Source of the DNA: a virus
Length of the DNA stretch: 20,667 bases
IMG/VR virus record: IMGVR_UViG_3300025769_001079
Span: 1 to 20,667 of that record
Reading direction: 5' to 3' (one strand)
Shown: one piece after another, positions 1 through 6,714 of the stretch
Layout: the number at the start of each line of letters is the position of its first letter
Numbering within the stretch: the first letter of the stretch is position 1
Translations under genes and position numbers: made by a program
Notes under the pieces: model-generated
The model's database searches: none
Told to the model about the DNA's origin: nothing
What the model saw: the letters and a program-made list of their open reading frames with translations, nothing else

Positions 1-2
1 TG

Positions 3-1013
3 CCAGAAGCTGCGCGGAACAAGGTACACGAAACCATAGCAAAGCTAGACGTTGGTAACGCCGACAACCACGATTTGCATCTAGATTTGGTACACAACTT
101 CTGGTTGCGTGATCGTGCGCGGGTCATAGGTGAGAAGGCAATCGAAATCTTTACTGGTGACAGTGAGGAGTTTGGTGAACTACGCCGCCTCATCGAAACA
201 GTAGAAGACGGACGCATCAGCGACAAAACAACCTACACAAAGGTGGAACACGACTTCGAACAACTGTTAGAGGACGAAGCTGGTGATCCCGATTTCCCTT
301 TTACATACGATCTGATCAGTGAGAATGTTGGCGGATTAGATCGTGGTAACTTAGGTATCCTGTTTGCCAGACCAGAAGTAGGCAAGACAACCTTCTGTTG
401 TTTCCTTGCGGCATCGTACGTCAAGCAGGGGTTCAAGGTAACTTACTGGGCTAACGAAGAGCCAGCCCCAAAGATTAAGCTGCGTATCATCCAGTCGTAT
501 TTTGAACTCACCCGCCCAGAGATGGTAAGCAACAGAACCGACTTGGGTAGACGCTATCAAGAAGAGATAGCCCCCTTGCTTACGATCATGGATTCAGTTG
601 GCACGTCGGTTGAAGAGATCGATGAGTATGCCAAGCTAAACAAGCCTGACGTTATGTTCTGTGACCAGTTGGATAAGTTTCGTATCTCTGGCGAGTACAA
701 TCGTGGGGATGAACGCCTCAAAGAAACGTACGTTGTTGCTCGTGAGATTGCCAAACGAAACCGACTATTGATGTGGGCTGTCAGTCAGGCAAGCTATGAG
801 GCACACGACAGGCAGTGGATTGACTATTCGATGCTGGATAACTCACGGACAGGTAAGGCAGGGGAAGCCGACATCATCATAGGTATCGGCAAGACAGGCT
901 CAAGCGAGGTTGAGAACACTGTGCGTCACATTTGCATATCCAAGAACAAGCTGAACGGATGGCATGGTATGATCAACGGACAGATCGATATCGAACGTGG
1001 CGTGTATTATTGA
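3..1013 (+). CDS. DnaB-like replicative helicase, ATPase domain (5' end outside window)
   Basis: The reading frame is open to the left edge of the window, so the gene starts upstream; an in-frame TTG at 75 is probably not the start. The visible 336 residues hold a RecA-fold ATPase core. A Walker A-like loop, ARPEVGKTT, lies at 366-392, with Ala where the first Gly is usual. A hydrophobic strand ending in Asp-Gln (DVMFCDQ) at about 648-668 serves as Walker B, followed by a WAVSQAS strand and an SRTGKAGEAD segment typical of the DnaB/T7 gp4 C-terminal domain. In this family ATP hydrolysis drives a hexamer along ssDNA ahead of the polymerase. The position just before the polymerase genes fits. 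The stop overlaps the next start as TGATG. A RecA/KaiC-like ATPase of another role is the main alternative. Confidence 0.85.
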   Translation, partial: PEAARNKVHETIAKLDVGNADNHDLHLDLVHNFWLRDRARVIGEKAIEIFTGDSEEFGELRRLIETVEDGRISDKTTYTKVEHDFEQLLEDEAGDPDFPFTYDLISENVGGLDRGNLGILFARPEVGKTTFCCFLAASYVKQGFKVTYWANEEPAPKIKLRIIQSYFELTRPEMVSNRTDLGRRYQEEIAPLLTIMDSVGTSVEEIDEYAKLNKPDVMFCDQLDKFRISGEYNRGDERLKETYVVAREIAKRNRLLMWAVSQASYEAHDRQWIDYSMLDNSRTGKAGEADIIIGIGKTGSSEVENTVRHICISKNKLNGWHGMINGQIDIERGVYY

Positions 1014-1261
1014 TGACGGTCAAGCCGCGCAGAAGGTACTGGCTCGACAGATACAAGTGTGGCAAGGGTTGTGAGATTTGTGGATATAACGAACAGCCTG
1101 TTGCTTTACATTTTGATCACAAGTACCCTAGCGAAAAGAGACGAGCCATAGCGCACATGATGGATTACAAACTAACTAACTTGATAAATGAAATCAGAAA
1201 GTGTAGAATCCTCTGTGCAAACTGCCACTATATTGAAACAGATAAGGAACGGAGAGAATAG
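1013..1261 (+). CDS. HNH endonuclease-like protein, 82 aa
   Basis: The ATG at 1013 overlaps the helicase stop (TGATG), which sets the start by translational coupling; a longer in-frame start at 932 would lie deep inside the helicase. Two zinc knuckles, CEIC near the N-terminus and CANC near the C-terminus, flank a central HFDHKYP motif. The final CANCHY supplies the last His of a treble-clef HNH fold. The family makes metal-dependent DNA nicks or double-strand breaks; free-standing HNH genes in phages act as homing endonucleases or packaging helpers. The gene is Lys/Arg rich, as expected for DNA binding. G+C is lower than in the flanking replication genes (24 of 60 bases at 1081-1140), suggesting acquisition as a mobile cassette with the next gene. 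Confidence 0.85.
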   Translation: MTVKPRRRYWLDRYKCGKGCEICGYNEQPVALHFDHKYPSEKRRAIAHMMDYKLTNLINEIRKCRILCANCHYIETDKERRE

Positions 1262-1756
1262 ATGCCTTCTTTAGAATATATAAATCATTGTAGAGAAATA
1301 AGACATCGTGAAGAAAACATGCAAACGTATTCTTCCAAAGATATACCTGAGTTAAAGAAAAAACTAGCTGCTGCTAGAAAAGAAGCAAAAAAGATTTCTG
1401 AGTCTGACGATTTAAACAATCAACCGCGAAGAGAAGCAGGGAGACTTTCCAAACTTATAGGTCTGCTAGAGCACAGATTGTCGATACAGGATTACGGAAG
1501 CGGAACAGTCTTAGTAAATCAAAAGTACGTTGTAAGTCTTAGTAGTGCAAAATGGAGAATAAAAGGTAGAAATGTGTGGTACAATCACAAAAGAGATTTG
1601 ACTCATTTTGTATGTAACTACATTCTAAAAGAAGATCAGGTAGAGTCCCCTACGCCACAGGAAGAACTTGCATATTTTCAAACACAGCTTAGAATACTGC
1701 TAGATCAAAAACCAGAGTGGCTTGTACACAGACTAAAGGCACTTACTAATGACTAA
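1262..1756 (+). CDS. Unknown AT-rich protein, 164 aa
   Basis: I do not recognise this gene. Its ATG directly follows the HNH stop codon with no spacer, and a purine-rich stretch (AAGGAACGGAGAG) just upstream can serve as ribosome binding site. Residues about 24-75 are rich in Lys, Glu, Ala and Arg and predict a helical, possibly coiled-coil segment. The middle holds a basic Trp/Tyr/His patch (KWRIKGRNVWYNHKRD) that could bind nucleic acid. The C-terminus looks helical. Base composition is unlike the neighbours: rows 1321-1380 and 1501-1560 each have 21 G+C of 60, against 32 of 60 at 1801-1860. Its tail overlaps the exonuclease start by 8 bases. It may be a passenger of the HNH gene or a partner of it; both are inference. 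Confidence 0.75.
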   Translation: MPSLEYINHCREIRHREENMQTYSSKDIPELKKKLAAARKEAKKISESDDLNNQPRREAGRLSKLIGLLEHRLSIQDYGSGTVLVNQKYVVSLSSAKWRIKGRNVWYNHKRDLTHFVCNYILKEDQVESPTPQEELAYFQTQLRILLDQKPEWLVHRLKALTND

Positions 1757-2333
1757 TGTTCTAACCTTCGACGTGGAAACAACCCACATACACAAGGATA
1801 GCGGTGGCACGACTGCCCTGCCTTACTTTGGAAACCGACTCGTTTCTATTGGCTACAAGTGGTTGGGTAAGACTGTCCACTATCACTGCTACTCCCACGC
1901 TGACAAGCCAGCCTACGACTTTGCTGCCGAAACATTCCAGCGGGAACTTGACACGGCTGACGTTGTTGTGGGACAAAACATAAAGTTTGATCTGTCGTGG
2001 ATCAGAGAATGCGGATTCAAGTATGAAGGACACGTCTATGATACGATGGTTGCAGAATATATTTTATCGAAAGCCCAGCGTTGGCCTCTTGGACTTGCTG
2101 CTCTTGCAGAAAAGTATGACGTTACCCGCAAGGAGAAAGACCTCGTTGCGCCGTATCTTAAAGACGGCAAGACCTTTTACGACATACCGTGGGAGATAGT
2201 AGAAGAGTACGGAAAAGCTGACGTACTTGCTACTGAAGAGATTGCACTTAAACAGCTTGATGCCTTTGGCACTACCTTTGAGGAACTATTCAATGACCAA
2301 CAACTTGATACCGACATTAAAGCTTTCGCTTGA
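1749..2333 (+). CDS. DEDDy 3'-5' exonuclease, proofreading half of a family A DNA polymerase
   Basis: All three exonuclease motifs are visible: Exo I with Asp8 and Glu10 (FDVETT), Exo II with Asp81 (GQNIKFDLSWI), and Exo III with Tyr154 and Asp158 (YGKAD). The Tyr-x3-Asp form marks the DEDDy class of PolA proofreading domains. The enzyme removes mispaired 3' ends using two metal ions. At 194 residues it is just the exonuclease domain; the polymerase domain follows in another frame, overlapping by 41 bases. The last dozen residues before the stop look out of frame, because the expected continuation (LIPTLKLSLEMTDTLA) is encoded one base further on. The start ATG at 1749 overlaps the previous gene by 8 bases. 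Probably works with the polymerase as a two-chain enzyme, unless a frameshift joins them. Confidence 0.92.
   Translation: MTNVLTFDVETTHIHKDSGGTTALPYFGNRLVSIGYKWLGKTVHYHCYSHADKPAYDFAAETFQRELDTADVVVGQNIKFDLSWIRECGFKYEGHVYDTMVAEYILSKAQRWPLGLAALAEKYDVTRKEKDLVAPYLKDGKTFYDIPWEIVEEYGKADVLATEEIALKQLDAFGTTFEELFNDQQLDTDIKAFA
2280..2295 (+). promoter_or_regulatory. Ribosome binding site deciding the polymerase start
   Basis: GAGGA at 2280-2284 sits 8 bases before an ATG at 2293-2295, inside the end of the exonuclease gene. It supports independent initiation of the polymerase chain at 2293, rather than at the in-frame TTG at 2227, where the encoded leader residues look like out-of-frame sequence. Confidence 0.6.
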
Positions 2334-3834
2334 GATGACAGATACCCTCGCTCGTATCGAGCAACAGGGACTCAAGATAAACCTACAGACCCTCGATGAG
2401 ATCGAGAAAGAATACCAAGAAGAGATGGACATCCTTGAGGTACGCCTCAACAAACTGGCGCGGGAAGCTATGGGGGATACTCCTGTCAACCTGTCCAGTC
2501 CTGATGATCGAAGCGTCTTACTGTATTCCCGCAAAGTGAAGGACAAACCTGAGTGGTCGCGTATGTTTAATCTGGGTCACGAGATGCGTGGCTCCACAAT
2601 GAAACCCAAACTGCGTACCCGCATGAAGCGCAGTGAGTTCAACTCAACTGTCCGCCGCATGACAGAGGTAGTTCAAAAGACACGCGGACATCAATGCACA
2701 GATTGTCGTGGGGAAGGTCGCGTCAGCCCTCGCAAGAAAGATGGCACACTAGGAAAAGCAATCCGTATCTGCAAGCCGTGTAGTGGCACAGGAGTTATCT
2801 ACGTTCCTACCGGCGAGGTTGCTGGCTTCAAGTTGGTTCCGCGTGATCCGATGGATACGGCATCCGCCGGATTCAAAACCGACAAGGTTACTTTAGAAAA
2901 CCGACAAACCGACTTGTCTGGTGATGCCCACGAATTTGTTACAGCCTATGTACGTTACAATGCGTTGCGTACCTATCTGTCCACCTTTGTAGAAGGGATG
3001 AAAAACAATGTTGACGAGAATGGCTTTATACACCCAGAGTTTATGCAGTGTGTTACGGCGACGGGTCGTCTTTCGAGCCGCAATCCTAACTTTCAGAATA
3101 TGCCACGTGGAAATACCTTCGCTATACGGAAGGTGGTCGAGAGCCGCTTCGAGGGTGGCTCGATACTTGAAGGGGATTATTCCCAGCTAGAATTTCGGGT
3201 AGCAGGTTTCCTTGCTAAAGACAGCCAAGCCTACATCGATGTAAATGAGGGTACAGATGTTCACAGCTATACTGCCAGTATTATCGGATGCAGCCGACAG
3301 GAAGCGAAGGCTCACACCTTCAAACCCTTGTACGGTGGTGTCACCGGAACCGACGCTCAACAACGCTACTACAGAGCCTTTAAAGAAAAGTATGAGGGTG
3401 TCACTACTTGGCACGAGCAACTCCAGCGAGAGGCCGTCCAGAAGCGATTAATCACCCTTCCAAGCGGCAGGCAGTATGCCTTTCCTCACGCACGTTGGAC
3501 TCAGTGGGGTACGGCTACAAATCGGACTGCAATCTGTAACTATCCAGTGCAGGGATTTGCTACCGCTGACCTATTGCCTATCGCTCTTGTCAAGCTGCAA
3601 AATTTGTTCCTTGACAGAAAACTTATTTCTGTGATATGCAACACGGTACACGATTCAATCGTAGTCGATGTACACCCAAACGAAAAAGATATTTGTATCA
3701 AGCTGATGACAGAAGCAATGATGTCATTACCTGAAGAGACAATCAGAAGATATAATGTGGCGTACGATATGCCTGTCGGAATAGAATTAAAAATAGGCAA
3801 AAATTGGCTTGACTTGACAGAAGTAGACCTGTAG
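2293..3834 (+). CDS. polA: Family A DNA polymerase, polymerase domain with DnaJ-type zinc finger
   Basis: From the ATG at 2293 the protein is 513 residues and lacks the exonuclease domain, which is the preceding gene. Motif A is LEGDYSQLEFR with Asp295. Motif B, the O-helix, is RQEAKAHTFKPLYG with Lys339, Phe343 and Tyr347. Motif C is VHDS with Asp454. These are the metal and nucleotide binding residues of PolA-type enzymes. Phe343 corresponds to Phe762 of E. coli Pol I. An inserted segment at residues 130-172 has two CxxCxGxG units, with Cys135/138 and Cys160/163, as in the DnaJ central domain, enough to bind one zinc. HMO-2011 phage polymerase was described with the same type of insertion. 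No 5'-3' exonuclease domain is present. The role is replication of the phage genome. Confidence 0.95.
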   Translation: MTNNLIPTLKLSLEMTDTLARIEQQGLKINLQTLDEIEKEYQEEMDILEVRLNKLAREAMGDTPVNLSSPDDRSVLLYSRKVKDKPEWSRMFNLGHEMRGSTMKPKLRTRMKRSEFNSTVRRMTEVVQKTRGHQCTDCRGEGRVSPRKKDGTLGKAIRICKPCSGTGVIYVPTGEVAGFKLVPRDPMDTASAGFKTDKVTLENRQTDLSGDAHEFVTAYVRYNALRTYLSTFVEGMKNNVDENGFIHPEFMQCVTATGRLSSRNPNFQNMPRGNTFAIRKVVESRFEGGSILEGDYSQLEFRVAGFLAKDSQAYIDVNEGTDVHSYTASIIGCSRQEAKAHTFKPLYGGVTGTDAQQRYYRAFKEKYEGVTTWHEQLQREAVQKRLITLPSGRQYAFPHARWTQWGTATNRTAICNYPVQGFATADLLPIALVKLQNLFLDRKLISVICNTVHDSIVVDVHPNEKDICIKLMTEAMMSLPEETIRRYNVAYDMPVGIELKIGKNWLDLTEVDL

Positions 3835-3857
3835 TATCAGTCTACAACCCTAACAAC

Positions 3858-3876
3858 AGGAGCATGAAAAATCATG
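3858..3876 (+). promoter_or_regulatory. Ribosome binding site for the next gene
   Basis: AGGAG at 3858-3862 lies in the 39-base gap after the polymerase stop. The ATG at 3864 is only one base away and out of frame with the gene; the ATG at 3874, with an 11-base spacer, opens the long frame and is taken as the start. Confidence 0.5.
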
Positions 3877-4737
3877 GATACAGGGACAGACTTAATGAAT
3901 ATGGACGATATGGACGCAATTGTAGCAGCTATGAATGCAGACAACGATGAAGCATTGATGGCAGCAAGTGGTCAGAATGTAAAACAGACTGGTCAAAAAG
4001 GACTACCTAGAATCAATATCAACTACGATGCAGAGACAGAGGACGGTAAGAGCCTACCTCGTGGATCGTGGAAGATGTACATGGATGGTCGCTACATCTT
4101 TGCAGAAGAAGTGGTAATCCGCCCAATCCTTCGTACATTCGAGTACAGTGTATGGGATCAGGAAAGCGGTACGTTTGCATCCAAGTCAGTACAGAAGACC
4201 GTACTGTCTGGTATGTTCCCCGATACAAACGGCGGAAACAAATGTGGTCGCTTGACTCGTGACGAGGAAGATCGTTTGTCTAAGGATGACGTTGCTTACC
4301 TCAACTCTCGTGCGTCAAGCTGTAACCAAATCCTTTACTCTAAGGTGTCTGGCACATTTAAGGACGTAGATGGTAACGAGGTCGTTTTGGATAACGAACC
4401 TGTCGTTGCTTACTTCAAACGTTCTGGTTTCATTCCGATGAACGACTTCATCAACAACTTGAGCAAGCAAAACAAGGTTATGCAGAAGTGCGAAATCTTG
4501 TTGGGTACAAGCCGCCACAAGAAAGGCAGCGTAACCTACTGGACACCAAACCCTACCTTGAAGGGTGTAGTTCCAGAGATCAGCGCATACGACAAGGAGT
4601 TGATGGCTAAGTTTGTTGAGACTGTAAAAGGTCACAATGAGACTGTTATGAACCAGCATCGGGACGCAGCAAAGCTTCTCGCTGACGATGACGACATCGA
4701 TTTAGCAGCGGACTTTGACAATGCTAACGCTGCTTAA
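3874..4737 (+). CDS. Candidate phage ssDNA-binding protein, 287 aa
   Basis: No family is recognised with certainty. The protein has an acidic N-terminus, a central part rich in beta-prone residues and aromatic positions (roughly residues 45-225), and a strongly acidic C-terminal tail starting DDDDIDLAADFD. An acidic tail is the hallmark by which single-stranded DNA-binding proteins such as T7 gp2.5 and E. coli SSB recruit polymerase and helicase. Its place between the polymerase and a RecB-like nuclease matches the replication block of T7-like phages. The function is therefore inferred from position and tail only; no OB-fold signature can be proved by eye. Its end overlaps the nuclease start by 17 bases, so the two are probably translated together. 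Confidence 0.9.
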   Translation: MDTGTDLMNMDDMDAIVAAMNADNDEALMAASGQNVKQTGQKGLPRININYDAETEDGKSLPRGSWKMYMDGRYIFAEEVVIRPILRTFEYSVWDQESGTFASKSVQKTVLSGMFPDTNGGNKCGRLTRDEEDRLSKDDVAYLNSRASSCNQILYSKVSGTFKDVDGNEVVLDNEPVVAYFKRSGFIPMNDFINNLSKQNKVMQKCEILLGTSRHKKGSVTYWTPNPTLKGVVPEISAYDKELMAKFVETVKGHNETVMNQHRDAAKLLADDDDIDLAADFDNANAA

Positions 4738-5617
4738 AATCCAAGACTATATGTCTAAGGCTCTCAGGGGGGAAGTTTCTGTCTCCCCTGAGACTATCGA
4801 AACATTTAAAAACGATTGTGCAAACTCTATTGTAAAGCAACTCAGTCCTAATAGCAGGGGTGAGTACCGTCTTCGTATGTCCGGTTTGGGTCGTCCACTT
4901 TGCCAGCAGGTACTGGATAAACACGGCATAAAAGAAGACATGGAATATAATACCTTGTTCCGTTTCATGTTTGGTGATCTCACTGAATCTATCCTCATGG
5001 CAGTTATGCAAGAGGCTGGGGTTGAGATCGTGGACTACCAGAAACAGGTCGAGTTAGATATCGGCGGGGAGAAACTAAAAGGAACCCTCGACGTAATCTT
5101 ACGAGATGAAACAGGTCAAGATAAGGTCTGGGATATCAAGTCTGCAAGTGACTGGGCATTCAACTATAAGTTTACTGGGATGGGTGGTTACGACAAGCTA
5201 AAGGAAGAAGACCCATTTGGTTACTTGATGCAGGGGTTCTTGTATAGTGAGGCTGTCGGTTTGCCGTTCGGTGGATGGATAGTTGTCAACAAGTCAAACG
5301 GTATGGTTGCTGTAGTCGACGTGCCAGACTGGTCACAAGAAGACAAGGCAGACTATCTCAGGGATGCTGCGGAACGAATCAAGTTCCTTAACAACCCAGA
5401 TGTGAAGCCGTTCAAGCCGTACAAACCAATTCCAGAAACCTACAAGAACAAAGGTGAGTTGGTTTCGACAGGAAACAAGCTGTTACCACGCGAATGCAAC
5501 CTGTGTGGTTATCGACACCACTGTTGGCCTGATGCTATCTTGCACAGTCGTGTAACATCACGAGCAAAGTCGCCACCACAGGTTTGGTATTCGACTCTAA
5601 AGAAAAAGGAACTATGA
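4721..5617 (+). CDS. Cas4/RecB-like PD-(D/E)XK exonuclease with probable Fe-S cluster
   Basis: The ATG at 4721 is chosen over the TTG at 4715; either overlaps the previous gene. The nuclease core shows Glu89, Asp124 in KGTLDVI and Asp138-Ile-Lys140 in VWDIKSASDW, the PD-(D/E)XK set for metal-dependent DNA cleavage. Cys61 (GRPLCQQ) stands apart from three C-terminal cysteines, Cys259, Cys262 and Cys268, spaced C-x2-C-x5-C. This one-plus-three layout is that of the 4Fe-4S cluster in Cas4 and AddB nucleases. Phage proteins of this group act as recombination or DNA-degrading exonucleases. The context is the replication/recombination block; no Cas genes or repeat arrays are nearby, so a CRISPR role is not suggested. 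It ends in the overlap ATGATG shared with the next gene. Confidence 0.9.
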   Translation: MLTLLKIQDYMSKALRGEVSVSPETIETFKNDCANSIVKQLSPNSRGEYRLRMSGLGRPLCQQVLDKHGIKEDMEYNTLFRFMFGDLTESILMAVMQEAGVEIVDYQKQVELDIGGEKLKGTLDVILRDETGQDKVWDIKSASDWAFNYKFTGMGGYDKLKEEDPFGYLMQGFLYSEAVGLPFGGWIVVNKSNGMVAVVDVPDWSQEDKADYLRDAAERIKFLNNPDVKPFKPYKPIPETYKNKGELVSTGNKLLPRECNLCGYRHHCWPDAILHSRVTSRAKSPPQVWYSTLKKKEL

Positions 5618-5997
5618 TGCCGTACCTGTTTGTAAAGAACTATGAAGTAGACTTGATGCACATGAACAAAAACTTGTATCACATCTACATCGAGTCGACA
5701 AAGAAGAGCGGGGGAGAAAGGCGGGTCTGTCAGATGCGTATACATCAGAACGGCCTGCCTCTCACTCTTGTCAACAACTACAGCAAAGAAGGATCGCTCC
5801 ACGCAGATACTGAGGTGCGAGACATAAAGACTGTAGAAGAAGAACTACAAAAGATAAGCAGAATATCTCACGCGGGAGCGTATGTATGTGTGCCGATGCA
5901 CCCTTTAACAACAGAACTTACAAATATAGAAAGACTATCCCCCAAACTGGCAGGGTATCTGATAAAAAGATTTCAATCGATTGGACTAGAGTTTTGA
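5617..5997 (+). CDS. Unknown protein between two nuclease genes, 126 aa
   Basis: I do not recognise this protein. AAGGA at 5606-5610 lies six bases before the ATG at 5617, favouring it over the ATG at 5614; the stop of the upstream nuclease (5615-5617) overlaps both. The sequence looks like a small soluble mixed alpha/beta domain: a strand-rich start (YLFVKNYEVDL), a second strand pair around residues 38-55, a charged helix (TVEEELQKISRI) near residue 75, and a final helix. No zinc motif, signal peptide or membrane segment is visible. It sits between a Cas4-like nuclease and a Holliday junction resolvase, and its stop overlaps the resolvase start, so a link to recombination is possible but unproved. 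Confidence 0.8.
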   Translation: MPYLFVKNYEVDLMHMNKNLYHIYIESTKKSGGERRVCQMRIHQNGLPLTLVNNYSKEGSLHADTEVRDIKTVEEELQKISRISHAGAYVCVPMHPLTTELTNIERLSPKLAGYLIKRFQSIGLEF

Positions 5998-6374
5998 AAA
6001 AATCACGATATAGGTCGCAGTTCGAGTTGAATCTTGCTCGAACATTGACAGAAAACAAAGTGCCATTTCGGTACGAAGAAACAAAGTTTCAATATATACC
6101 CGAACCACGCAATTATACACCTGACTTCTACCTAGAAAAGTCAGACATCTACGTTGAGGCAAAAGGCCACCTAACAAAAGACGACAGAGTTAAGATGCTA
6201 CTTGTCAAGAAACAACATCCCAAGCTAGATATTCGGTTTGTATTTCTTCGTGCATCAAATAAGATTTACAAGGGTAGCAAAACAACGTACGCTGCTTGGT
6301 GTGAACGACATAATTTTATCTGGGCTGAAGGCTCAATTCCAACAGATTGGTATGAAAAAAATGGCAGACGATAG
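5994..6374 (+). CDS. T7 endonuclease I-like Holliday junction resolvase
   Basis: The protein follows T7 gp3 closely in its visible motifs: a YRSQFE start with Glu11, YTPDF with Asp44, and VEAKG with Glu55 and Lys57. These four are the counterparts of the T7 catalytic Glu20, Asp55, Glu65 and Lys67. Later segments (KKQHPKLDIRFVF, KIYKGSKTTYAAWC) also resemble T7 endonuclease I. The enzyme cuts branched DNA such as four-way junctions and helps degrade host DNA. A TTG at 5994 overlapping the previous stop (TTGA) gives 126 residues, somewhat shorter than the 149 of T7. An upstream in-frame ATG at 5886 would add 36 residues that lie inside the previous gene and look out of frame. The TTG start is likely but lacks a strong ribosome site. 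Confidence 0.93.
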   Translation: MKKSRYRSQFELNLARTLTENKVPFRYEETKFQYIPEPRNYTPDFYLEKSDIYVEAKGHLTKDDRVKMLLVKKQHPKLDIRFVFLRASNKIYKGSKTTYAAWCERHNFIWAEGSIPTDWYEKNGRR

Positions 6375-6714
6375 CGATATCCAACAGAGTATGGAAGCCC
6401 TGTCTCTTTTACCGGACAGGTATTACATCATTCTTCGTTCTACCGGAGACAATGAGTTTACCCTGTCAGCGTACGACACCACAAGCAAGACGTACGAAGA
6501 GGATGAAGATTTCGATTCGGCTATGGTCATACAAGAGGGTGCACTCGATATGATCCGTATGCACACCGACGAGGTTTACGATAGGGGTGTTGCTGCGATA
6601 CAGTTTAGGCTGGTAGGTCAGGAGATGATTGAAGAGGCAGAGATCACTGATCCTAAAGCAATCAAAGCAGTTGAAGGCAACGTAGTTAAAGTAGATTTTG
6701 GAACGAAGCAATGA
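6361..6714 (+). CDS. Unknown acidic protein, 117 aa
   Basis: I do not recognise this protein. Two in-frame ATGs, 6352 and 6361, are possible; the second gives a more usual phage start (MADDSD). No clear ribosome site decides between them, and both lie inside the end of the endonuclease I gene. The protein is rich in Asp and Glu, with a strand-like opening ([17 protein letters not shown]), an acidic middle ([11 protein letters not shown]) and a C-terminal strand (GNVVKVDF). No cysteines, zinc sites or membrane segments are seen. It ends in an ATGA overlap with the MazG gene. Small acidic phage proteins sometimes mimic DNA or inhibit host enzymes, but nothing here shows that. Confidence 0.8.
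   Translation: MADDSDIQQSMEALSLLPDRYYIILRSTGDNEFTLSAYDTTSKTYEEDEDFDSAMVIQEGALDMIRMHTDEVYDRGVAAIQFRLVGQEMIEEAEITDPKAIKAVEGNVVKVDFGTKQ

Noticed and set aside
75-77. TTG as the start of the helicase gene
   Set aside because: The frame stays open with sensible protein sequence to the window edge, so the gene is cut by the edge rather than starting here.
932-1012. Longer start for the HNH protein
   Set aside because: The extra 27 residues are out-of-frame helicase sequence; the TGATG overlap at 1013 is the better start.
4721-5617. CRISPR-associated Cas4 with a possible array nearby
   Set aside because: No direct repeat/spacer pattern and no other cas gene is present in the window.
5886-5993. 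Upstream ATG start for endonuclease I
   Set aside because: The added 36 residues lie inside the preceding gene and do not resemble the T7 enzyme N-terminus; the TTGA overlap at 5994 is preferred.
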